A stretch of DNA of 64,000 nt from Thunnus maccoyii (taxonomy: Eukaryota > Chordata > Actinopteri > Scombriformes > Scombridae). Every line of letters starts with the position of its first letter. Position 1 is the first letter of the stretch. The notes under the pieces are model-generated. The model was not told the origin of the DNA. It did no database searches and saw only the letters and a program-made list of their open reading frames with translations. The position numbers and the translations under genes were made by a program. The stretch spans positions 26,050,542-26,114,541 of the forward strand of contig NC_056543.1 in NCBI RefSeq assembly GCF_910596095.1, read 5' to 3'. Of this stretch, positions 40,408 through 52,400 are shown in pieces.

Positions 40408-40474
40408 GACGGCTCCCAGAACAGCTAGAAAGAACCGGAAGTTCCGGTTTCAGACACGAACAACCACCACCAAA
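40408..40474 (+). promoter_or_regulatory. sf3b1 core promoter / 5' UTR with paired ETS sites
   Basis: ACCGGAAGTTCCGGTT (40434-40449) is a head-to-head pair of CCGGAA ETS/GABP-type sites, 25 bases before the ATG. There is no TATA box. Such sites often sit at start sites of housekeeping genes. Confidence 0.65.
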
Positions 40475-43400
40475 ATGGCGAAGATCGCCAAAACGCACGA
40501 AGGTAAAATATTTGATATAAACATGTAATTAGCCTCCGTTTTTGATTATTTTTTAGCATAACCATGTGTCACAAATTGTAGCCATAATAATGCATTGTTT
40601 GTAACACATAAGGACGTATGAATTGGCTTTTAAAACGTGATAACCGGCAGGCCAGGATACGACGCAACGCGGACGATTAGATAATGGCGCTGGTTGCTAC
40701 CTCCTTAGCATAGTTAGCTACCGTCAGCGTGCAATACGCTTGCTTTTAAAGCGTTTTGTGGTTAATATATGCAACTTCGCCCCGATACTCATTGATATGG
40801 TTAAATTAATCACGCTTTAAGCAAATGCTGTGTCGTTTAACTATCTCCAGTTAAACGCTTTTCATTGTTATTTACGTTACATGCTAACGTGAATCTGATA
40901 TGGCTAACCCAGTAGCATTAACGTTAATTAATATTTCATTTAACACCACTCCCATGGCATGGTGGGTTTAATTAGCTAAAAATAATGTTTTACATTATTA
41001 ATTATAGCTGATTAAACCCACCATGCACCCTGTGAAGCGTCATGGCATCTGTATATTGTAGGTAGTAAGATTCGAAGCACAGATAATTAGTTATTTTTGC
41101 GCCACGAAGTTGGGTGTTTCAGTTATTGTGTAGTTTTTTTTTTTTGTAGCATGCAGAAAAGAGCCAACAACAACAAACGAGCACAGTACATCTCTGAAAA
41201 TAACAATAACCGCAGTCATAAATTAAATACAAATCAGTTTTTCTTTAACCTCTTCAACTCCCCAATCCCAACCATGGGGGGGGGGGGGGGGGGGGTAGGT
41301 CAACGGTGTATGCCACATGGAAGTATACAACATCTGAAAGCGAGGAACCTGAGTAATTTGATATGCAGCTCAGCATTTTGTGTCTAGTTTTTCCAGTCGT
41401 AAATCTGTAATAAACATTGTGTTTTGGTTAGGCATCTATTCAAATTTTGAAAGCTCAGAGTGTGTTAGGGTTTAGACCCTTAGGGTGGAAGCAGTCCTGT
41501 AGTGGATGGAAGTGGTGGTCCCTTATGAAGGACCACTCGAGTATTGACAAAAAAATGGCCCAAAATCCCTCTAAAACTCCACATTAGGACACCAAGACAT
41601 TGAGGCACTACATCGAAAAATTCATGCTGTGATTTGGTATCAAAAACTTTTGACATTTGGAATTTTCTGTAAGAACTGCATTTTTTGGCATTTGGATGGC
41701 GAGCACCTCTGTTCTTGAAATTGCTCAGAAAGCCCTTATTGACAATATACCTAAGAAAGCCATACATCCTCTGAGTGGCCTGGTCTCTAGATTTGGTTTC
41801 ATGAAACTGTGATTATCCTAGAGGTCACAATAGGTCATTTTGTACAGTGAGATAAAGTTTCAAAAGTTTCATTACAATGAAATTGCTACTATGGGGACTA
41901 ACACGCAGAAATATTCAAATAGACCATTTTTAGAATGGGGGAAAAACGCATTTATACTGCATGCAAACAACTGCATGGTTTTTGTCCAAAACTGCATGGG
42001 ATTAGCATAAAGTGGGTATTTCTGTGAAGGGGAGGGTTGTGGGTACCCATAGAACCCCATTTTTTTCATTCAGATACGAGATGAGAGGTCAAGAGACCCC
42101 TTTGAACTTTGGAGCGTCATTTAGTCCCTATCCCGACAAGCTAACGTGACATGGTTGGTACCAGTGGATGCCTTAGCTCATTTAGTTTCATATGAAACCA
42201 GTATCTTTTTTACTGTGCGTGTGTGTGTGTATATATATATTCAGATGTCAATACACACAGCAAGGTGCTTTACTTTGGACACAACACATTAGTCCTTACC
42301 CTGAAAAAATCTCAGTACAGGGTCCCAAATCACACACCTCTATTTTCATTATAAAATCTCAGTTTCTCCATGTGTAATGTGTTTGCCGTTTTGCTCAACC
42401 ACAAATAACATGTGAGTCCATTTTCCACACCACAAGATTAACTTTTTTGCAATTACCATTTCAAACAAAACATCAATTTTTTCATACTTATTGGCCAAAG
42501 ATATGGAGCTTGTTGCTCCTAGGATGTCTATGAGAGGATCAGGTTCCCAATGATTCCCAAAAGTCACAGAGAAACAATGACAAATGCTTTTCCAATATGT
42601 GTAAAGTTTACTGCATGACTAGAAAGAATGTGTTAAATTACTGATCTTACATCGATAACAAAGGGGTGAAACATCAGGGGGAAAACTTTGTAACTTTTCC
42701 TTGGAATAATAGAGTTTGTGTAGTGTTTGTTATTGTGTAATTTATCACCCTCTCTTGTTTTAATTTCCTTGTAGATATCGAGGCCCAGATCCTGGAGATC
42801 CAGGGGATGAAGGCTACCCTGCTGGAGGAGGGAGATCAGGGAGTGGGCCTCGACTCAACTGGTTTTTATGACCAGGAAATCTATGGAGGCAGCGACAGTC
42901 GCTTTGCTGGATACGTTACTTCCATCGCTGCCAATGAACAGGAGGAGGTAGTACATCAATACGTTTTTCATGTTTATTCTTCTCTCCCAGGTGGATGCAG
43001 AGTGCTGTTTTGCAAGCTACTGATCCTCCTTAATAAGCATCATGATACTTTCAATGTCAACTTTTATTCTTTCACAATTAGACATTTTTTTGGAGCTTGA
43101 CTGCTCCCCTTTGCTTGTTGCATATGAGCTAGGAGAGTCTTGCCATTTTGGCGAGATTTGACTAGACTCTTGTTTCTCGTTCTTTTCTCAGGATGATGAA
43201 GAAGATTCAGCAACAAGTTTGTTGGGACAGAAGAAGCCAGGGTACCATGCACCAGTGGCAATACTTAATGCCATTCCTCAGTCAGACGAGCAAGTATGTG
43301 CTACTTTATTGTGTAATGTTCATGATTATGTGTGCTGTTGTTTTTGATGGCAACAATACAGTGAGGGAATTTGCCCCCAGTGTATTGTTGCCATCAAAAA

Positions 43401-46400
43401 CAACCAATTTGAGAATACTTTTTTGCTTTTTATTTAAAATCTATCGAAATAAACTTAAACGATCTTCCCCATCTGCCTCTTGCAGTACGATCCATTTGCA
43501 GAGCATCGTCCACAGAAGATCGCAGAGCGGGAAGATGAATACAAAGCCCGGCGCATGCAGATGATCATCTCACCTGAGCGTCTCGACCCCTTTGCAGATG
43601 GTAAATTTTGCTATTTTTTTGCCTTTATTACATCCTCCCCATTATCTCCCCCTTTTCATGGTTCACTTTTTTTTGTGACCCCCCCTCCCCCAAACTACCA
43701 ATGGTTTCACATCCATAGTTTTGCTGTTCAACCCTTCGATCACAATGCAATAGCTTGCTTCCCAGACTTGATGCCTTCCCTGTGGTCAATCCTCTGTGGT
43801 CCAAGAACATTTTGTGTCACTGTACGTTTTCTTCCTGATACATTTTTAATGAATCAACTTTGCTACAAATGTCCGTGTGGACACATAGTTTATCTTCAGT
43901 ATTTTGGTTTGGGAAAATGTTATTGTCATGAGCTGAATGTGAAATGGGAATTTGTGTCCTGGTTTGTGCAATAAAATGAAATCCATTGTAGGGTTGCCAT
44001 GCTTTTTAGTGGGAGAGGTGGTTAGGTGTTCAATGCTCAAAGGGGGTAATTCACCTAACAAACATGGGTCGCAGATGGGTTGTATGTGAGTCGAAGGGTT
44101 AACAATCCCATGTGACCGTCAGCCTTAATTATGATGGGAAAGTGCAGTATACTCTTAGCATATGAGGATGAGAAGTGAAAGTTTGAGGCTTAGCTATAGT
44201 GTAATTCACCTGCCAGTGCACTGTGCCATGCCATGCTTAGCACAGTAGCTGATACCAAATAGTGACCTGATCGCAAATAGACACAGAGCTTTAGATCCTT
44301 AGGCTGGCAGAGGAAAGAAACATGTTGGCTCGCATCAGCTTAGTCAACCCAGAGTCATTGGGGTTATATAACAAAATAAAGAAAGAACTCAATTAGTCAA
44401 TCAGGTCTCATTTGTCTCCCCAATGTCTTAATCTGGGCTGTAGTTTAAGCTTCTTGTGGTAACTTGCCACCTCTGTTCGCTTGTCAGACTTGATAGATCT
44501 GCAAGGTCCTTGGGCCTCATCATATGACACTGCATGACAAGATATTTAAAACTTAGTGTGGCCAACTTTTCCTAATGATTTGATGATTGTAATTTATAGG
44601 CTTGTTGAGTTAGTGTAGCTTATCACAAATAAACATTTTAGTTTTTTTAAGACCTTAAAACTGTGGAAATAGCATAATAAGTAGCAACAAGTATTGAGTA
44701 TTTGGGTAAAAGCACAAATGATATTTGAGCCAGCTAGTTTAACTTTCTTTCCATCTTCACTTCCCCTGACAATATGAGCTAAGAATGACCTGAATGTTTC
44801 AGGTTTGGTTTAGTTAGGGCCTATCTAAAGCCTGCATGTAGAGAGAGCTCTTTGTACAACGTTGTTTTGTAAATATATTTTTATTTTACAACTCTCTCTG
44901 TAAAATAGAAATATGTTATCAAGAAAATTGTGTACCACAATACCACAGGCCCATACTAACTGTCCTTAATTTCTCTCCTACAGCAGTACTGCTTTGCCAG
45001 TCCTGTACTGCACTCTGTTAAGGGTGCAGCAACTCATCCTGTGTAGGTTATGGGGAACACAGAGAACTGTGCACTTGTCAGTTTGGTCAGGGCCCACTTG
45101 CTGCTAATTTGACCCGGGGCCTGTGAGGGGAATCAGATGCAGCCCAGCCACAACAAAGTTTTTTTTTTAATTTGGCCTATCAAGTCCCAACAAAGTTGGA
45201 TAAAATTTTCCTTACATTCATGATGGAGAATTACTTCCCAAATATTTGATTGAATATCTTTGCCATCTTTTATCAGACACCTTTGTCCTGAAAACGAAGT
45301 CAAGTCAAATTTATAATAATTAAATAATAATCAGTGCTATTATGAGTCAGATTTTAGAGTGTGGCTCTAGCATGTCATATCATATTTCTGAACAAAAGTT
45401 GTGTAATGATGGTTGGGCTAAATTTTTTTTTTAACCTTATTTTATATTTGAATGCAAAGGTAGATACTTTTTATATTTTTGATTGTGCTGTGGTAATGTC
45501 ATTCCTAGATGAAAATCAAAATCTTGACTTCATTATAAATTATTAGGAATCTGGACCACAGGGTCTCTTATACATTTTTTTTCTAGTTTTGTGGTTATTC
45601 CCCAAGAAGATACTTTGTTTTTTTGAGTGCCGTATATCAATGCAACACAGGTGGTATACTGTTGTGTGTGACTTCAAACCCTTTTCCAAAGTGTTACTAA
45701 TGGTAAAGAGAAATTTTCTAGGCTTCTTTTCTGCCGGTTGAAGTCTGACTGCAGAGGGACCCTTGGCACTGAAAGTGTACGTATTCTGAAGAGCACAGCC
45801 CAGGACCCCTGCATCAGTGATGGCTATAACTTCTTTATCCACTTAAAGAAAACACCACAACCTCAGCTCTTCTCTTTATGTATCTGCTTGTTTTTCCTTA
45901 TGATGCTATGTCTGTATGTAAGAAAGAAAAATGTATATTTCTATGTAATTCAGTAGGACTTTGTTTTGTGATTAAGCTGTATAAAAACAGGAACATAAGT
46001 TAATCTGTTGGTATAGAGAGTCAGGGTTAGCTGGCTGTGTTTGTGCTTGCTGTGCTTACATGGGTCACTAGAGTGTATACTGATGAGTGTCCTATGTTCT
46101 TGTTCGTGCTCTTTCGCGCAGGGGGCAAAACGCCGGACCCCAAGCTGCAGGTCAGATCGTATGTGGACGTCATGTTGGAGCAGAATCTGTCCAAAGAGGA
46201 GGTAAGGTGTACCCACTGTATCTTTGACAGTAGACTGCGAGCTAGTTACAGATAGAAGTTTCAGATGTTTCTCCTTTATAGAGTCCTGTGCTTTGTTGTG
46301 CAGTAGTATTGTTTTTCCTGACATTTATATCTGTCTGCATGTAGAGGGAGATTCGTCAGCAACTGGCAGAGAAGGCCAAATCGGGGGACCTGAAAGCTGT

Positions 46401-49400
46401 CAACGGGTCTGCTGCCGCTCAAGCTGCCACAAAACGTAAGCGTCGATGGGACCAAACAGCTGACCAAACCCCCTCCAATGCTACGCCCAAAAAGATGTCC
46501 AGCTGGGACCAGGCTGATGCCAACGCTGAGGTCAGTCATTCAAGTTTCGGCCTCATACAGTTTCAAGTAAAAAGAAAAACTTGAATAAATAAATTCCTTG
46601 TAAATTCTTATAATCTGACTTTGTAACTTGAGGGAATGCAGTAATATGTGACATCAGCTTTGCAGTTGTGGATTGTCTCACTCATGTTTTTTTTTATAAT
46701 ATTTTCTTCTTTTGTAGACTCCAGGACACACTCCTGCACACACACCCTCAAACAGCCGATGGGATGAAACCCCTGGCCGCCCTAAAGGCAGTGAGACCCC
46801 AGGGGCCACTCCCAGTACCCGTATGTGGGACCCTACTCCCAGCCACACACCTGCTGGTGCTGCCACCCCTGGCAGGGACACACCTGGACACGCCACACCT
46901 GGCCATGGTGGAGCGACAGGAAGTGTTCGCAAGAACCGTTGGGACGAAACCCCAAAGACAGAAAGAGAGACCCCTGGACACGGGAGTGGCTGGGCTGAAA
47001 CGCCACGCACAGACAGAGGAGATGAGTCAGTGGGTGAGACTCCAACCCCAGGGGCCAGTAAGAGGAAGTCTCGTTGGGATGAAACCCCTGCCAGTCAGAT
47101 GGGATCCTCAACACCATTACTTACCCCAGGAAAGACTCCCATAGGAACCCCCGCCATGCACATGGCTACCCCGACACCAGGTAAACAAACATCACATTTT
47201 TGTTGCATTGTTGATGTCCATCTTCCCTTTTGTTCTCTATTCTTTGTGTCCATTCAGGGACTTGAGGAAAGAAGAAACCAATTTTGCAGAAGCTAATGAT
47301 AATCCAAACTTTCATATATCAGCCACATGACTCCTCAGGCCCCGTGATGGTTTTAGAGTGTTTCAGATCAGTTTCCTCTGTTCTCTCCAGGTCATCTGAT
47401 GAGCATGACTCCAGAGCAGCTGCAGGCGTGGAGGTGGGAGAGAGAAATTGATGAGAGGAACAGACCTCTCACAGACGACGAGCTTGATGCCATGTTCCCA
47501 GAGGGATACAAGGTCCGTGCCCACCCCACCCCTGCATTGAAGTCTATGTTGGAAAAAAGCAAAGAGTAAATACAACTTAAAATTAATCACAATACTAACA
47601 GTTTATTTTCCCTCTCTTTAGGTCTTGCCTCCACCAGCAGGCTACGTACCAATCCGTACTCCAGCCCGTAAGCTGTCAGCCACACCCACCCCAATTGGAG
47701 GCATGACGGGCTTCCACATGCAGGCAGAGGACCGCACCACAAAACAGATGAACGACCAGCCCTCAGGAAACCTTCCCTTCCTCAAACCCGACGACATCCA
47801 GTATTTTGACAAACTCCTGGTGAGTATCAAACTTCCAGAACAGTGTGTGTGCAAAACACGTGTAAAAAATTGTAAAATCAACAGCTGCATGTTTCTCCTG
47901 TCTGAAGTAAAATATGTCTGACTGACTCTGTGTGTTTGTGTTAGGTTGAAGTTGATGAGTCCACGCTGAGCCCTGAAGAACAGAAGGAAAGGAAGATCAT
48001 GAAGCTGCTGCTGAAGATTAAAAACGGAACACCGCCCATGAGGAAGGTTGGTTGCTGGTGTTGCCTCTTTAATTTCATATTTGTATTTATTGATTGGGAC
48101 AGTGTACAGTTTTTAACATAAAAGATGCACTGGACTGGAGTTATATCAAAGCTAATTTACATCCGCAGTCCCCCACAATCAAAACATACAGCAGCACAGA
48201 GCAAAAAACACACAGAACACATTATACAAAATACAAAGCTACACACAACAGCACATCACATACACCCACAATGTCAATTAGAAATTAATAATGTAAACTT
48301 GTTAAATTAAAAGCAAGACTACCTGCGCTAATGAGAAAACTATAGATGGAGGTTAGACTCAGTGGTCAGTGAACCATAATACCATATGGGCCCAAATTTA
48401 AGACTCCCTCCCCCTTCTACAGCATACAAGATACACCGACTTTGACACTTGTCCTCTTGGGAAAGTTTACCTGACCATCTTATTAATCCAAGGAGAAGAG
48501 AGTCCTCATCCTTGAAGCCTTTTCTCTCATAAAAGTGAAATAGTTTGTAAATCCCACATTTCTTTAACTTTCAGTCACACACTCTCACTTTGTCGTGTCA
48601 GACTTTTGGAAGCAGTAAATTTTATTTTCGTCTGGCGGCAGGCTTTTTTTTTTTTTCCTTCTTCAGACTGTCTTTTTGAGCTCCAGCAAAATATAGCAGT
48701 AATTTTACGCTGCTTGACAGATTATTCAGTTCTTGATCCATTTCTGCAGTAAAGATGTTGGAAGACTCTTTCCAATTTGTTTTCACCTCTCAATAATTTA
48801 TTTTCCTCCACAGCAGAAAAACACATTACACAAGCCTTCAGAAACTCCTGCAGGTTAAACTGAGCTGTTGAAACACTCTGTAGGACGCAGTGTTAGACTG
48901 GTACACTCCATTTAAAAAGAATTTGATCTTGTGAACATGTAATTGTCTAGTCCTCAAATATAAGATGACCCCCGTTTTCTCAAATGTAATTTGAAATAAA
49001 ATGGTGTCTCATATTCGGGCCAATACAGTATGATTTCCATTATCTTTTTAAAACATCCCCTCCTAATATGAGTCCCCAAATGTCCTTTACTCATTTGTGT
49101 CCTTATTTCCCCTTGATCATATTTCTGCCAAGAAGGCTTATAATAGCATAAAGCACATAAACAATACTCAATGCAAGATCAACACCCAGCACTAAGCCTG
49201 TGCGTGGCTACAGTGTGAATATTTGCTTGCTAAAGAATCTCCTCTGTGAGGAACTGCTGCTTTCAGTAGAGGTCAGAGTGTTGACCATCATACTCTGCTG
49301 GAAGCAGCAGACATAAATCATCAGCTCTGCCTGATGGTGCTCATTCATAAGAGCGCAACCACTCTCTGATCCTCTCTCCCTCTTGTCCTAGGCGGCTCTG

Positions 49401-52400
49401 CGTCAGATCACAGATAAAGCTCGTGAGTTTGGAGCAGGCCCCTTGTTCAACCAGATCCTGCCACTGCTCATGTCGCCCACCCTGGAGGACCAAGAGCGCC
49501 ACCTGTTGGTTAAAGTCATTGACCGCATTCTCTACAAACTGGATGACCTGGTTCGACCATACGTACACAAGGTAAGCTCAGTGTGGAAGATGTGCACTTA
49601 TTTTAGTGGATTGTGCCGGAGAAACTGACTGACTGTCTTTTTTGTATGCAGATCCTGGTGGTGATTGAGCCCCTGCTGATTGATGAGGACTACTATGCCA
49701 GAGTAGAAGGCAGAGAAATTATTTCCAACTTGGCAAAGGTAATGTGGAGCAATTTTTTACATTAAGGGTTCCTGCGAACTATTCTCGCCTGTTCAACCAG
49801 TCCATGGTCAGATCAGGGCTAGTCGTTCGCTAGATTGACACCAACATGAGAGCTAGCAGACTGGACATTCATGTCTGGTCTGTTCTCACCCTGCACCCGT
49901 TGGTTACAAGAAGATCTTCCATTACCTACATTTTTCCATGTAATGAGTGTTCAGGCTTTCATAGACATATATAATTTTTTTTTTTTTTTTTTTTAAATTT
50001 TGACAGATCAAAATTTTTATATCGATTTACGTAGATATGTAGACAAAACTAACCTGTTGATCCATAGCATTCATATACCAGTGTACTAGCCCAATCAGGC
50101 TCAGCAGACTGAGTATGCTCAAAATAAAAAACAAGTCCTAACTGCTAAAAGAAACATGTACACATGCTACTTTAGTTGTTATCAGAGGTTGATGTCTGGT
50201 TTTGTAATGGCTGCACTTTGACATTTAAGTTCAATGATGAGACATTAATTTTTTAAATTTTAATTGCCATTTTACCATAGCGAAATAAATAAATTGGAAT
50301 TAAATGTATTGCAATACCATCATGTCCTCAAAAGTAAAAATGAGCAAATAAACTGCTACTGCATCACATATTTGACATTTCCGTCTTCCTCCTCTTCGTG
50401 CCAGGCTGCTGGTTTGGCTACAATGATCTCCACAATGCGACCTGATATCGACAACATGGATGAGTACGTCAGAAACACCACAGCCAGAGCCTTTGCTGTA
50501 GTGGCCTCTGCCCTTGGTATTCCCTCTCTGTTGCCCTTCCTCAAAGCCGTGTGTAAAAGCAAGAAGTCCTGGCAGGCCCGACACACAGGCATCAAGATCG
50601 TCCAGCAAATTGCCATCCTTATGGGCTGTGCCATTCTGCCCCACCTCCGCAGCTTGGTGGAGATTATCGAACACGGTCAGTCATGGTCAAATGTTAATCT
50701 GTCTGCAGGTCCTTGTAGACTTAAAATGTTTGTCATTGTCAAACCACCACATTTTAATTTAACAAATGTAGAGATGCACAGCCTTTCAGCTTATATTTAC
50801 ACATATGGAAACATGTTTCAGGAGTTTTCTATTTTTTCAGTCCCTATTTGAGTTTGGGTACTTTCCTTATTGCCAGCTACATTTTTACATATGTTTATAT
50901 TGTATATATTTCTTCTGCCACTTTAAATCCATTACACTGGAACCAGCAGCTACAGTTCATAACCATCCACACTGAAAACATATGTAAGCTCAAACTATTT
51001 GTTCTGACTGTGCTGCCACAGGTCTGGTGGATGAGCAGCAGAAGGTGAGAACCATCAGTGCTCTGGCCATAGCTGCTCTCGCTGAAGCTGCTACACCCTA
51101 TGGTATCGAATCCTTTGACTCAGTCCTCAAGCCCCTGTGGAAGGGTATCAGACAGCACAGAGGAAAGGTAAGAAGACCCTTTTGATCAAAGGTAGAAGGT
51201 TGCTTTGTCAGATTTTTAATGTAAAGAACAAACCAGTGCAAGATCAACACCCAGCACTAAGCCTGCATGTGGCTACAGTGTGAATTTTTGCTTGCTACAA
51301 TGTCTCCTTTGAGGGGCTGCTGCTGTCAGTAGAGGTCTGATGGAAGACCACTAAAACTCTACTGGGAGCATCAGACAAGACACACCTGACTAAGGTGAAC
51401 ACACAAAAAAAGATGAGCTAAGTTTTAATTTTGTTGTTTATCTCTACCCCTTGTCACCAGGGTCTGGCTGCCTTCCTCAAAGCTATTGGCTACCTGATCC
51501 CTCTGATGGACGCTGAGTATGCTAACTACTACACCAGAGAGGTGATGCTGATCCTCATCAGAGAGTTCCAGTCCCCCGATGAGGAGATGAAAAAGATTGT
51601 CCTAAAGGTAAGAGGGGTGGAAAATGATGGTAAATGTGAAGGAAGTGAAGTCATGCTATTATAAACCTTACATAACTTAGTGCGAATAATTCTCGCCTGG
51701 TCAACCACTACATGGTTGAATCAGGGCTAGTAGTTCGCTAGATGAACTCCAACATGAGATTTAGCAGAGCTGACATTTGTGTCCTCTCTCCTCTCATCCT
51801 GCACCCGTTGGATACATTTACAAACTCTGGACTCTGCTCTGTCTCTGAACTTGGATGCAAGAGGCCCACAGACTTAACTTGGATCCTGGAACCTAGTTGT
51901 TGCTGTTGGTCATTTGTCATGAGTTTTTATCTCTGTCTTGTATTGTCTCATAGGTGGTGAAGCAGTGTTGTGGCACTGATGGTGTGGAAGCCAACTATAT
52001 TAAGACTGAGATCCTGCCCCCCTTCTTCAAGCACTTCTGGCAGCACAGAATGGCTCTGGACAGACGCAACTACAGACAGGTTAGCATACAGACAGACTTG
52101 GGACTCATTTTTTCCATCTAATGAATCAAAAATGCTCCAAAATATCTGAAACACACATTCATGTTGCTGAAATTGGATTAATGTAATTATGTGTTCAATT
52201 GAATGATTGTGGTCTCTGATTTGTGCAGTAGGAGACAGACTGTTAAACGTACTGCACAGTAAACATTATCGTCCTTTGTTTTGGTCTCATCTGAATCTGA
52301 ATCACCATTAATACAAAACAACAGAAAACTGCACAAATCAAATAAGACATTTAACTCCTGTATTACACATTCACAGTTGTCAAAGACAATATGTCTCACA

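Noticed and set aside
46668-47144. 158-codon frame overlapping sf3b1 exon 7
   Set aside because: It is an out-of-frame shadow. The true frame encodes the RWDETP/TP-rich SF3B1 N-terminus with correct splice phases.
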